Assembly: GCA_038503035.1 (NCBI GenBank)
Contig: JAVSML010001000.1
Location: 868,397 to 932,396 of the forward strand
Direction: 5' to 3'
Source of the DNA: Crocodylus rhombifer
Taxonomy: Eukaryota; Chordata; Crocodylia; Crocodylidae
Length of the DNA stretch: 64,000 nucleotides
The notes below the pieces were generated by a model. The model made no database searches, was not told the DNA's origin, and saw only the letters and a list, made by a program, of their open reading frames with translations. Positions within the stretch are counted from its first letter, which is position 1, and every line of letters starts with the position of its first letter. Below are positions 12,695-23,070 of the stretch, in pieces. A program made the translations under genes and the position numbers.

Positions 12695-13207
12695 GTGTTG
12701 TGCATCTACAGGTGCATCTCAAGCAGGGCCAAGGAGGTGATTCTCCCCCTCTATGCAACACTGGTCAGGCCACAGCTGGAGTATTGTGTCCAGTTCTGTG
12801 CACCACACTTCAGGAGGGATGTGGACAAGATTGAGAGGGTCCAGAGGAGGGCCACCCACATGATTTGGGGACAACAGGGCAGACCCTACAATGAGAGACT
12901 ACAGGACCTGAACTTGTTCAGCCTTCACAAGAGAAGGCTGAGGGGGGACCTGGTGACCATCTATAAACTCACTAGGGAGGACCAGAAGGGTTTGGGAGAG
13001 ACCTTGTTTCCTCTAGCATCCCCTGGCATAACAAGGAATAACGGCCACAAGTTGTTGGAGAGTAGGTTTAGATTAGACATCCGTAAGAACTATTTCACTG
13101 TCAGGGTGGCTAGGATCTGGAACCAACTTCCAAGGGAAGTGGTGCTGGCTCCTACCCTGGGGGTCTTTAAGAGGAGGCTTGATGCCTACCTAGCTGGGTT
13201 CATTTGA
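12695..13207 (+). pseudogene. CR1 ORF2 C-terminal domain
   Basis: A 170-codon open frame covering the region after the RT catalytic core. It has ISSRAKEVILPLYATLVRPQ, then LEYCVQFCAPHFRRDVDKI, RVQRRATHMIWG, RLRGDLVTIYKLTRED, FRLDIRKNYFTVRVARIWN and the terminal VFKRRLDAYLAGFI. This block is the most conserved in CR1 copies because 5' truncation spares it. Its function in the retrotransposon is not well defined. Without the RT core it cannot act. Confidence 0.85.
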
Positions 13208-13731
13208 GCCCAGTTTTTTCTCCTGCCCAGGCAGGGGGTCGGACTTGAAGATCTACAAGGTCCTTTCCAACCCTACTTCTATGATTCTATGATTTGCGTT
13301 ATTTTACAGTACAGTCTCCTGGGCACAGCAACTGTCTGTACTTTTTACTCTTGTGCAACTCTAATGACATCGTCCATATTTAACTGCATAACAAGTCATC
13401 AACAACACAGGTTTAAGGTTCCCATGAAAGCCCAGTGGCAGATTACAAGGGCTGATTCATAGTTGCTTTGCATCTTCAGTAATCGTTTACCCTATGTAAG
13501 ACTTGTCTATATCCCTCTCAAATCAGAATTCTCCATTCGTCTCACATTCATGATGTTTTATACCTGCTCTGCACAGATGTACTTTGTATAATTGTTTATA
13601 CTACCAAGTCAATAAAGATCTGTCCTGAGAATTTAAAAGCAATAAAAGTTAAAATTAGTATTTTTAAAGAGCAATTGTAGTAATTACTGTGTATGCTGTG
13701 ATAGAGTAAACCTTCAAAAATTACCAAGTCT

Positions 13732-13988
13732 CACTGGGCATGTCTACATGAAGATGCTAACTTTGCAGTAACCTAATAACTGTGCAGTAGTGTGCCAGGC
13801 AAAAACTATGATAATGCACTTCTGCATAGTAGTATTAGGCTACTGTACAGTAAGCATCGCTAAAAACCCATGTGCCAGCACTATTGCACAGTAGAATGAG
13901 TTACTGTGCAGTAATTTAGTACTTATCCAAGTACTAAACTTAATGCAGTAACTACAGAGCATTAATGAATGTGTAGATGTACCCACTG
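13732..13988. mobile_element. MITE with TCTACA-type inverted ends
   Basis: The left end CACTGGGCATGTCTACATGA and the reverse complement of the right end CAGTGGGTACATCTACACAT form inverted repeats. The 257-bp interior repeats CAGTA-containing motifs (for example GTGCAGTAGTGTG, TGTACAGTAAG, GTGCAGTAA) and has no coding potential. A related copy in reverse orientation is at 51933-52128, and another starts at 63949. No convincing target-site duplication was seen. Confidence 0.68.
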
Positions 13989-14118
13989 AAAGTAAATAGG
14001 AATGAAGCCACTAGATCACTTAAGAACTGCTAGAAATTATGCTCATAATTTCAGTACATGCCAGTCATGATTAGGGCTCCATTGTACCAGGCACTGTACA
14101 AGCATGTAGTAAGAACTA

Positions 14119-14489
14119 GGGCTGTGCAAAGCTTCGGTTGATGATTTGATTTGGTGAGATACTGCCGATTCAGTGGCTGAATTTCCAACTCTGAATTGAA
14201 TCAGGAGACCCTTTGATCTTTCTGAATCGAACTGGAACCCTCCAAATCAATTTGGAGCAATTCAGAAAGATTTGGTGATTTGGACATAGACACAGCTTTA
14301 AATGTTTTTTCTGCATACCTCAAAGTACGAAGCAGCTTGTGAATGCTGAGATGCTGGGGCAAATGAAGTTCCGATTCAATTCAAAGAGATTAAAGGGTCT
14401 CCTGATTCGATTCAGATTTGGAGATTCAGCCAATGAATTGGGCCGAATCTCCAGTGAATCAAATCAGTGACCAAAGCTTTGCAGAGCCC
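14119..14489. mobile_element. Palindromic MITE flanked by AACTA duplication
   Basis: The left terminus GGGCTGTGCAAAGCTTCGGT and the reverse complement of the right terminus GGGCTCTGCAAAGCTTTGGT match at 18 of 20 positions. The inverted similarity extends inward (GATTTGATTTGGTGAGAT against GATTTGATTCACTGGAGAT), so the 371-bp element can fold on itself. It is flanked on both sides by AACTA (14114-14118 and 14490-14494), a likely 5-bp target-site duplication. No transposase is present. Confidence 0.82.
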
Positions 14490-14494
14490 AACTA

Positions 14495-15846
14495 TGCTTC
14501 CCATTTTCCAACATATTTTCCTTTCTGACAAGCCATCAGTCTATCCCAATCAAAGTACAAAATGGAACAACTAAGAGATATTTAATAGAAATTAAGTTCT
14601 TACTTTGCTTTGTGCCATGTTTTTGCTCTTAAAGGTGGACTGTGTTGCCTCTACATTTGTACAGTAGTAAGATTTCTGTAGAGAAAGCTCTACTGCCAAG
14701 GATCAGAGCGTCTGGGTTGTTTGCTCTGGGCACCATTTTCTGTCACATGAACTACGAACAACTTGATTAAACAGTAACAGTCACTGACATTTTCAGGGAC
14801 ACTATAGAAAATTTGTATGATGTACCTTGAGAAATTTTAATGCTTAAACTATTTATTACAAAAAAATATCAAAAAGCATTTTCAGTAGATTATATAGAAT
14901 GTCATTTGTGATCAATGGTGGCATAAATGTCCAGCTGTCCTGGGGAAAAAAACACACACAAACCACTGGGTTATTCTTTAAAAGGGAACAGGCTGAGCTG
15001 AATTTATATGCCTTGCAACTGCACTGATTTCAATGCAATAGTGTAAAAGTGTAAATTAGGAATAGGTCTAGCTTCTTTGTCTTTGATTTTTCACAATCCT
15101 GTGTTCACCAAAGTGGGAAACAAATGAGTTATATGAATGTAAAATTGTAAAATAAAAAAAAGCAGTTGTCAAAATAGATACTCAAATTTCAATTGATTAA
15201 TAATTGCTGTAGGCATGTTTTCTCCTGTGCTCTCTGTTTTTAACATTTCTCTGGGAATCTGATTGTACTGGATTTGAACAAGATATTCTGAAGGCATTTA
15301 ATATACATCTGAGACAGGGAGGAAAAAACTATGCTATATTGAAGTGCTGTGACAAATATAATGGCGCAGCCTTGAGAATCTGTGGCTTGTTTGTTCCAGT
15401 CTACTGAAATCTCAATGGATCTCTCATATTCAGAAGGTGACCCTTGGGGTTGGGGCAGGGACTAAGTCCCTGGCTCACAGTATTACAGGATAAGAAACAA
15501 CTGGGTCTAAGCATCTGACAGACTCCTGCTCCCTCTGTGCAAGCAGATATAATACACACAAGGTTGAACAATTTTTAAACTCCTTCACAGTTTTGCTCCA
15601 TTCTGCATAGGGTGGTGGCATTTTTTTCCTGGGATCACTGGGCAGTTTGTCCCCATTGTTTCTGAACAGTTGCAACCAGTCTTTTTCTGTCTTTCTTTTT
15701 TTTTTTAATGTAATTAAAAAAAAATCTGAAGCTTACATCACTATGAAACTTGGAAAGGACCAATTCCCAAACATACAGACTACTCATACAGACTACTAGC
15801 CTTGTAAGACTGAAGGAAAGGAGAGTTATTACATAACAGAGAGTTA
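14495..15846. other. No feature recognised
   Basis: AT-rich sequence with poly(A)/poly(T) runs. No coding region, RNA gene or repeat family was recognised on either strand. Confidence 0.5.
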
Positions 15847-16684
15847 CAGGCAGTTCTCAGACTTACGACATAATTAGTTCCTGAAAACTGTATCTTAAGT
15901 ATAAACATTGCAACTCTGAACAAATTTTCCCATAGGAAACAATGTTATAAATAGGGGATTGTAACACAACCCTTGGTTTTTTTTTTTTCTATATATAGAA
16001 ATTCATTCCCTCCCCTTCCCCAACTATTCCTGACTTTTTTTCTCCCTACAGATAAGTATGAGTAAATTAAGACATAGGATAAGCTTTAGCATTTTTGTAG
16101 CAAGTTTTTTTTCTTCTCTCTCCTTCTTTGATCCACTGTTATATTGTATAATTATTATGTATATATTGATTTTTACTGTGTGATTACTGTTTTACTGATT
16201 TTTACTGTTTTCTTTTAATTGATACCACATGATTTAGGCCTACATCTGTAAGTTAGCGTAAGTAATGTCAAGTAATGTCAAATTTCCATTTTGTATGTGG
16301 AGCCTCCATCTTGTGTCCTCTGCTGGGTGTAACCTATGACTCATTTCTAACCAGTCTCAAGTAAATTGGTTTTTGAATGAATGGGGATGAATAAGGGTGC
16401 CTGAGATACAACGTTGGCAGGCCTCTACTGAACAATCAACTCAATGACTGGACCATCAGCTCAAGGACTATTGCCTTGCATTGACTCACCCAGGAACCAC
16501 AGACCAGACCCAGACACAGAACAGAGACCTAGCATTTGAAAGACAAAGACCCTACAGAAACCAGTAACCCCATCATTGTGTCCTACCAGACAATGAGGAC
16601 ACCTGGGTCTGCATGTAGGCATCTGAGCAGAACTGTCCTTGCTTGGACATGTCCTTCCAATAGGAGACACAGGTAGCCCACCCC

Positions 16685-16691
16685 TATAAAA
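16685..16691 (+). promoter_or_regulatory. TATA box of the LTR
   Basis: TATAAAA followed by GG, inside the LTR-like element, placed about 310 bases before its AATAAA. Transcription would be expected to start near 16715. This is a positional inference only. Confidence 0.5.
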
Positions 16692-16994
16692 GGGGTGGTA
16701 GAGTGTGACCTCCTTGGAATGCCCTCTTCATCTGAACCAGCACTGTGCCATACCACCCATCTACCCAGAGGCCCTGCCAGCAACCCTCTCTGGACAATAC
16801 CTTGCTGGAGAAGACCCCAACTGGTCATCGAGGATTAACTCATAGTCTAGGATAGGTAGCTATCACTCACCTTCCTTCCCCAAGCACAGGATCTGGATTC
16901 TGTCCCTACACACTTTAAACTTCAATCTCTCCACCAAGCCTTTCTCTCCTACCAGCATTGTGTGGGTGCTTGTGTGAGTGCTTGTTACCTGTTT

Positions 16995-17000
16995 AATAAA
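16995..17000 (+). terminator. Polyadenylation signal of the LTR
   Basis: AATAAA is followed by GT-rich sequence (GAGTTGGTCTTGGTC), the layout of a retroviral R-region polyadenylation site. Cleavage would be expected around 17015-17030. Confidence 0.5.
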
Positions 17001-17040
17001 ACTGATATTCTTGACACTGAGTTGGTCTTGGTCTTAATGC

Positions 17041-17700
17041 AGGCTCCCAACTAAATCCTCGTTTCTCTGACCTCTCTCTGGACCTCATTCCTCTCTGCTG
17101 CCTCTTTCTCTCCCTCTCCGCTGGCCTCCCAGCCCTAGTCTTTGGTTTCCCAGCTCTAGTCCTATGTCCTCTGCCTTTCCCTTCACCCTGATCTCTCTCT
17201 CTCTCTGCCTTCTCTCGATCCCTGTCTTTCTCTCCATTCTTCAGCTTCCTCCAGATTCCCAGGCCCCAACTCCACCCAGACCCTCTCCCCTGAAGTGTCT
17301 CCAGCTCCCCTTGCCACATCTGTGGCTCCCCTGCAGCCTCTCCAGCCCCCACAGCCTCCTGGTTCCCCCCACAGCTTCTTCAGCTCCCCTTCAGTTTTCT
17401 CCAGACTCTCTCTCCCCACATAACTTTCGGTTCCTCCGCAGCTCCAACTCTAGTCCCCAGCCTTTGTGCTAGCTTCTCCCCAGCATCGTTCCTCTGTTCT
17501 GCCAGCTTTAGGCATTTTCTTTGAATCAATTAACACCAATTAACTTCAAGTAACCCCAGCTCCCCTCCAGTCTGCCAGTTCTAATCCTGGCCCCGGCCAT
17601 TTTCTCTCTCATTTTTCTCTTTCTCATCTTAACCCCCCATCCATCTCCCTCCTTCTGGAAATCTTTGACCCTCAACTTCCCCTCCCATAATCACCCAGCA
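17041..17700. repeat. Pyrimidine-rich tract
   Basis: About 650 bases in which the plus strand is strongly enriched in C and T (repeated TCTCTCTCTCTC, CCTCCAG, CTCCCC). It lies directly after the LTR. Long open frames on both strands are composition artefacts (Ser/Pro-rich or Glu/Arg-rich). It could be a remnant of retroviral leader sequence or a simple-sequence expansion. Confidence 0.6.
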
Positions 17701-17729
17701 CCCTAGGTATCCCAAGTACCCAAAGCGCA

Positions 17730-18030
17730 CACATACACACCACACCACCCAAGTTAGGAACTCACCTGTGTGTATGTGTAGGTGTGTGGACTGGCAAATT
17801 ATATATATATCATTGTGTGTGTGATATACAAGTTAGTGATCCGTGTATGTGTATTGAGTGTATGGGTATTGACAACTGATTTTTGTCTAATTTTCAGTAT
17901 GTATAATGTGTATGTGCTTGAATTGGGGATAGGTTTGCATGTACTTAGACTAACAATCTTGGATGTGTATGTGCCTAAGTTGTTAGTGTGTGCATATGTG
18001 TATGCACCTAATTGATTTGTGTTTGTATAT
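17730..18030. repeat. Degenerate CA then TG microsatellite region
   Basis: A short CA-rich part (CACACATACACACCACACC) is followed by some 250 bases rich in TGTGTATGTG-type units, including an ATATATATAT run. The order CA then TG makes the block partly self-complementary. The frame at 17782-18015 arises from these units and is not a gene. Confidence 0.7.
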
Positions 18031-18336
18031 GTGCAATTGTGTCACACCCTCCCATCTAGCGATGCAATTTTGAGATCCTGAGAGTTGGCCTGGCCCCACA
18101 GGACAACAGATTGGTTCCTGGACCAAGGCCTGATACCCTATTTTCACCAAAGATAACCCAGAATTTTGTACAGTGCTCAATCACTTACATTAAATAAATA
18201 AATGTAGCTATATTACTTGTCTGTATGTATTTATTTATGTATTTATATTGTAAATATACCAGATTTGGGGGTCACACATCCCTCTCCACCCTCCATGCCC
18301 TCCCAGACAAGCAGCAGGAGCTGTCAGACTGGATGT

Positions 18337-18635
18337 GGCTTCTCCTGTGGCTGCCTGGTTCAGTCCCGGCACTACCTGCACCTCACCCCAGGGTGAGCAG
18401 ATGGGGGATCATTTGGATGAGCTGTGGCTTCTCCTGCAGCTGCCTGGCATGGCCCCAGAACTTCCTGCCTCGTCCCAGTGGGGGCAGCTAGGGGAGCAGC
18501 CAGATGAGCCACAGCTTGAGCCGTGACTTCTCCTGTGGTCAACCGGTGGAGCCCTAGCACTTCCTGCTTCACCCCAGCAGGGGCAGCTGGGAGAGCAGCA
18601 GGACAAGCTGAAGCTTCTCCCACCACTTATAGCCC
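18337..18635. repeat. Minisatellite, about 90-bp unit, about 3.3 copies
   Basis: A motif like GGCTTCTCCTG recurs at 18337, 18426, 18525 and (as AGCTTCTCCC) 18612, giving spacings of 89, 99 and 87 bases. Each unit continues with GCTGCCTGG-like sequence, CTTCCTGC(C/T)TC, CCCCAG and a GGGGCAGCT(A/G)GG block. Copies differ by substitutions and small indels. It lies inside the 15847-18900 element. Open frames on both strands are by-products of the GC-rich units. Confidence 0.7.
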
Positions 18636-19127
18636 CTGTTCCCAGAGTCCGGAACAGCCCCAGCTGGGCAGCGTTTGCCCTAGGCGCTGGTCCAGCCCAG
18701 CCCCACTCCCGCACGGGCTATGATCTGCCTCCCCATGGCCCTTTCCTTTCCCCTCCCCTTCCACCAAAAGACCTGTTTCCAGCTTTCAGCATCATAAAGT
18801 TGAAACCATGTTGAAACTTCGAAACCCAACTATTTACAAACATTGTAACTGTGGTTCATCGTAACTTGAACCATCATAAGTCGTAAGTACTCAGATCCTG
18901 CTCTGTTTTGTGCAGCATACAGTTGAGCCAGATTAAGGTGATCTAAGGACAAAAGCCCCACACAATGTTTGCTCTGCACATAAGATTTCTGCCTCAGTGG
19001 TGCAAAAGGAACAGCAGGGGCAGCTATTTCATGTACCACCTCTAAGTAGGCTTTTGGGACTGGTGCCTCAGTCACCCACCACTTATGTTTTGAAACCACA
19101 CTCAGAAGCACAGTGGCAAAAATGCCT

Positions 19128-19233
19128 CTTGGCTGGGATGATATAGTTGGGGATTGTCCTGCTTTGAGCAGGGGTTTGGACTAGATGATCTCCTGAGATC
19201 CCTTCTGATCCTAATTTTCTATGATTCTAAAAC
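19128..19233 (+). mobile_element. CR1 LINE 3'-terminal fragment
   Basis: About 105 bases of CR1 3' end: CTTGGCTGGGATGATATAGT, then TTTGAGCAGGGGTTTGGACT, then TCCCTTCTGATCCTAATTTT and a tail TCTATGATTCTA. No coding part is left. It faces the minus-strand CR1 end that starts 36 bases further on. Confidence 0.8.
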
Positions 19234-19268
19234 ACCTATTCTCTCTCAAAAAGGCAGTACAGACTCCC

Positions 19269-19400
19269 GTCATAGAATTATAAAGATGTAGTGCTGAAAG
19301 GGACCTCCAGATGTCATCTAGTCTGACTCCCTCCCTGAGACATGATCATTCCTATCCAAATCATCCTATATAAATTCATGGTCTAACCTATTAGCAAAAT
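19269..19400 (-). mobile_element. CR1 LINE 3'-terminal fragment, opposite strand
   Basis: The plus strand reads CATAGAATTATAAAGATGTA, then GCTGAAAGGGACCTCCAGAT, then GTCATCTAGTCTGACTCC. This is the reverse complement of a CR1 3' end including the tail. The copy is truncated to about 130 bases. With the preceding fragment it makes a tail-to-tail pair. Confidence 0.78.
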
Positions 19401-19536
19401 GACACAGTCAACCCTAACAACCACAAGACATAACACCTTAATCTGCCAAAGTAAAATAGGAGTACTGCAGCAGCCAACACCTTACTGTGGCAAAGGTTGT
19501 TCAAATACAGATGAGAGATTCAAGGAAAAGGCCATT

Positions 19537-20649
19537 TGTCACAGGGCACTGAAGTGCCTGCTCCTAAAGAAGGACAGGTGTGGGTTGCCGGGGCAATCAC
19601 AGGGGTCAGCTGACTGGAAGGGGGCAGGGCCTGGCCTATATAAATAGCCTAGGCTGAGGCCAAGCAGGCAGTTCTCCTTTGACAGCTGAGAAAGAGAGAG
19701 CTCTGCTGGGAGTAGGCATAGCAGAGAAGCCTGATGGCCTGAAAAGTGTTCTGTGAGATGGTACGGGGTGGAGGAAAACCTGGTGGGGAGAGGAATGATG
19801 GATAGCCGGTTTGGCATGGAGTTTATGTTGTAACCCAGGAGTGGGAGTTTTCTGTTTTGTTGTTACACTGGAGGACTGGGTGAGGCTGTAGGGGTTGGAG
19901 GAGGCCTCATAGCAGTTCCCCAGTAGCGTGGGGGTTCCTGGTGCCAGAGAGGGCACAGTAGCTAGGGGATGTACTGACCCCAACCCTGAAAAGGTGGTTC
20001 AGTTGGCTGAAGGGCCAGGTAAGGCCAAGGCTGCCTGAGCCCAATTGTGGGAAGCCCCAGTGGGGCGCAAGACCTGGAAAAGGGGTCTGGGGGCCAGGTA
20101 AGGCCGAGGCTGCCTGAGCCCAATTGTGGCAGGGCCCCAGTGTGGGCGTGAGCACAGGCAGGGCCCCAGTGTGGGCAGCAGCTGCAGGAGAAGTTAGGCG
20201 AATACCCTAGGGGCACACAAGAATAGAAGCCCATTGGGGGCATGCGGGAAAAAGAGCCCCGGAGAGGGCGCGAGCACACAGAGGAGCCCCGGAGAGGGCG
20301 TGAGCTCAGAGAGAGGTGGGCCCAGAAGACGTCAGTAAGGGCGCAGGCAATAGTTCGTTGACCCAACAACATCCGGTACACCTGAGAGTCTTGGGGTGTG
20401 GTATAAGGGGTGGTAGGATCCATGCATGAATAGCCCATAGGGCTGGGTGCACCAAAATCGCTCTTTACAGAACAGGGACCAGGATAAATAAGAGCACCGT
20501 GTCCAGGGGGACAAAAAGGCAGCCTCCCTTAGAATACATATACCATCAATGATGTGGCAAGTGAGAACAAGGGTGGTTGACAGACAACTTGGCACAGTAG
20601 GGGGTGCCAGGAGAGATCACGGCCACTCCTGGGTCTCCACCCTGCCACA
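19537..20649 (+). mobile_element. Solo LTR, family 1, copy A
   Basis: Begins TGTCACAGGGCACTGAAGTG and ends CACCCTGCCACA, typical TG...CA LTR ends. Flanks CCATT and GCATT give a 5-bp duplication with one mismatch. A TATA box (CCTATATAAATAG) at about 19636 follows GTCAGCTGACTGGAAGGGGG, a block conserved in the other copies. Shared downstream blocks include a CTTGGGGTGTGGTATAAGGG segment (20390-20410), GGCAGCCTCCCTT (20520) and TTGGCACAGTAGGGGGTGC (20588). No gag, pol or env reading frame is near, so it is a solo LTR. Family assignment within endogenous retroviruses is open. Confidence 0.75.
20012..20315. repeat. Tandem subrepeats inside LTR copy A
   Basis: A segment starting GGGCCAGGTAAGGCC and continuing AGGCTGCCTGAGCCCAATTG occurs at 20012 and again at 20091, a period near 80 bases. 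Further on, CAGGCAGGGCCCCAGTGTGG and GAGCCCCGGAGAGGGCG are each duplicated with shorter periods. The other family copies carry different subrepeats at the corresponding place. Confidence 0.7.
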
Positions 20650-23067
20650 GCATTCCACCTGCTGTAGAAGCAACTCCTCCCTCAACATAGTCCATATTAA
20701 TCTGTCTATAGAGTAAATTCATTCCTGATCCCAAATATAGCTATTTGGAGGTGTAAGACCTAGGAATCTCCAGGTCTCGGGCCCAGGAGTAGCATTGGCA
20801 CACCCAACACAGCAACAAGAAAAGCACAAAAACATGGAAAATACCCATAAGCGGAGTACAGGCATACCTACACTGGAGTTGCAGGGGAAGTAACAGAAAG
20901 ACCTGTAGTATTTACATTAGCAGCTGAGAAGTTATATAAATGGGTGTCTGGCCCAGGCCAATAAACATTTCTCCTGCCAGAGAGAGCAAGAGGTCTTGGA
21001 GATAATACCTATGTAGATAACTGGGCAGTTCATACAACTTAGAAGTTTGGTTTCCAGCTGTCTGTGAACTCCAACAGACATGAATGCATCAACCATACTT
21101 GGGTCATATTTTCATTTTTTTCATCCCTAACATGAAGGAAAAAAGAGGACTTAAAAAAAAAAAAAGATGAATCTGAGACTCTTAAGTAATCAGGAGACTC
21201 TAAATAATCAGAGGGCACTAGGAGTCAATGCCCAGTGTAAAAATCTAAGATATTATCCAACCTTAAACTTTTTAAAGAGCCAGACCAACAGATTTTAGCC
21301 TGGAGCAGATTCTCATTTCCTTTTCCTCCAAAATTGGGGGAAATGAATCAATAAAACCACACTGCACTGGAAAGAAGGGTATAGAACTTTGGCCAGATAT
21401 AGATATTACATATAAACCAATCTAAGCCCATAACCATACAGAAATTTGGCACACACAAACTGGTCTAAAAAAAGGCACACAGTCTAAGATAGCCCTGTAT
21501 TGATGTGCACTCATATCTAATCAATTTAGGTTAGACCAGTTGTAATAAGGAGCCAGAGAAACTCTATTACTTTAAGAGAAGGTGCACCAATCTGAGCTGG
21601 CTGCAGGCAGGCAGGTAGCTAAAATGCAGGCCAGCTATAGATAACCAAAAGGAAGACTTGCAGTTACACAAGTAGTGGCTCTTCTGAGGAGTAATTTCTC
21701 AAGGGAACAGTTGCAGAGCTGTAAACTGCAAATGGAGCAGGTCCATGGGCACACGAAAGCCCTGAGGGGCAGGCAGCTAAGCCAAGTCCCAATAGGGAAA
21801 TCAGGCTTAACAGCTACCCTGGCAAACTAGCTAGCCAGCAAGCAAGTCCAATCAGACACTGGTGTGGTGCTGGGGAGCCACATAACAAATGAGAGTGGGA
21901 CTTGAGAGAGATATAAGCTCAAAGCCCGATTCAGGTAGGCATTCTGGATGGGCAGTCTCGAGCTCTTCTTTAAAATGGCTGTAGCATGAGCAATAGACTA
22001 AAACCCTAAGACTACAGGGGCTGAGAGCTTATAGAGATAAGCCTGGGATGGTAAGTGCTTTGCTATGCAGGCAGCACACTTAGATCTTTGGGTTACAGCC
22101 AGTGAGCTCATTCTTTTGTTACAGTTTATACCAGTGGATCAGGTCATGATTTAAGGGGAAGTAGAGGTCTGAGCAGTGCCCAAGGAGCATGTGATTACTT
22201 TGAGCCTTGCCAAGGGCTGGGTTCAAGATGCAGATAGACAGTGACCAAGCAAAAGGCTGAAACCCAGAACAGGGCCAAGGAGCCCAGTGCCTGGGAAGGG
22301 CTAAGCCAGAGCCTGGCAGGGTGAGACTAGGGCTGGAGCCCAAGAAGCGCCAGTCTGGTAGAGTGGCCCAGTCTAAAAGGGAGCCAGCTAGAGCAGAGGG
22401 ATGAAGGCTGGGAAGCCCAAGGCTCCAACATGGCAGTCGAGGCCTGAGGTGGTCTGTTGGTTTTGGGACAAAGTGCCCATTTATGTGATGATTGGTAACA
22501 CCTGAAAGGCATGGTCATGGCTGTAGGGAAAATCAGAGGACACAAAATAAGTCATTAAGGCTGAGCATGGATGGTCCAGGAGGGTCCACCTAATATTTGA
22601 GAGCTTGTTCTAGGATTCTGGACAGCCTCCCTTTCTCCCAGTAAGATTATAAAAGCAAAGCATGGCAGGCAAGAGGGTAAAAGAGGGAGGGTACCTAGAA
22701 AGTCAAAGCTCCTGCACACTATCTCATAGATCAGAGACTGGCACCCTACCACTGGACTCCAGCATGGACCTGTCCCCTCAGAGTAGGAGCCAACATGTAT
22801 GGCTCACCTCTGCTAGGCCAGGGCAGCATGAGGCAGAACACTGAAACTGGGCCTACTTGAAGTCTGCAGCTCAGCGAGTGAGTGCTGGTAACCTTGTAAC
22901 ACGGTTTTGAGAAGTTCCTGCTTTCCCTTTGTATTCATTTCAGGTACAGAAACTCCACAGCAGACTCTCAGAAATTGGTGAGCTGAAGCAAATGACAGAC
23001 TGGACTCACTTTGGCTGTCTCCCTGCCTCAGCTACAGTAATCCTCTGAGAACACCCGAAATGCTAAT
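20650..23067. other. Unclassified sequence, possible LTR relic, no gene
   Basis: No protein similarity was recognised. Around 20933-20966 a TATATAAATGG and an AATAAA lie close together, and at 22900-22990 a TTCAGGTACAGAAACTCCAC segment recalls retroviral leader-like repeats, but no end pair or target duplication could be established. Part of 22100-22860 is GC-rich. It may hold decayed LTR or ERV sequence; this is only a suspicion. Confidence 0.35.
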
Positions 23068-23070
23068 TTC

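Larger units (their letters stand above)
11714..13293 (+). mobile_element. CR1 LINE with RT core deleted
   Basis: The element starts within the endonuclease domain (in frame SYPDICWEEQSARLDRSRR at about 11715). It runs through the endonuclease end, the endonuclease-RT linker, a deletion of the RT core near 12632, the ORF2 C-terminus and the 3' UTR. It ends with the CR1 tail CTTCTATGATTCTATGAT. Compared with the copy at 31441-34850, about 280 codons between HPRV and KMNMG are missing, including RT motifs A, B and C. The 5' end is truncated as is usual for CR1. Confidence 0.9.
16276..17040 (+). mobile_element. Solo LTR-like element of an endogenous retrovirus
   Basis: Begins TGTCAAATTTCCATTTTGTA and includes CCTCCATCTTGTGTCC, resembling U3 starts of retroviral LTRs. 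A TATA box (TATAAAAGG) lies at 16685 and an AATAAA signal at 16995, about 310 bases downstream, as expected for U3-R-U5 order. A GT-rich stretch follows AATAAA. The 3' boundary is not certain (about 17030-17045), and no target duplication or internal gag/pol sequence was found. A 10-bp direct repeat, AGTAATGTCA twice, spans 16261-16280 at the left edge. Confidence 0.6.
15847..18900. mobile_element. TIR element of about 3 kb, interrupted by other repeats
   Basis: The left end starts CAGGCAGTTCTCAGACTTAC. The right end, reverse-complemented, starts CAGGATCTGAGTACTTACGA. Inverted similarity continues inward: the left arm has CCTGAAAACTG, ATTGCAACTCTGAA and TTTTCCCATAGGAAA, and the right arm carries diverged counterparts (TACAAACATTGTAACTGTGG, TTCATCGTAAC). 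This pattern recalls abundant reptile non-autonomous elements ending in CTTACGAC. Between the arms lie an LTR (16276-17040), a pyrimidine-rich tract, a GT-rich tract and a minisatellite. No transposase remnant was recognised. Confidence 0.6.

Noticed and set aside
17041..17472. Ser/Pro-rich or Glu/Arg-rich coding region
   Set aside because: It is a low-complexity pyrimidine/purine tract with open frames on both strands and no conserved motif.
18337..18635. CRISPR-like array
   Set aside because: The spacing is irregular, the units are similar along their whole length and the organism is a vertebrate; a minisatellite explains it.
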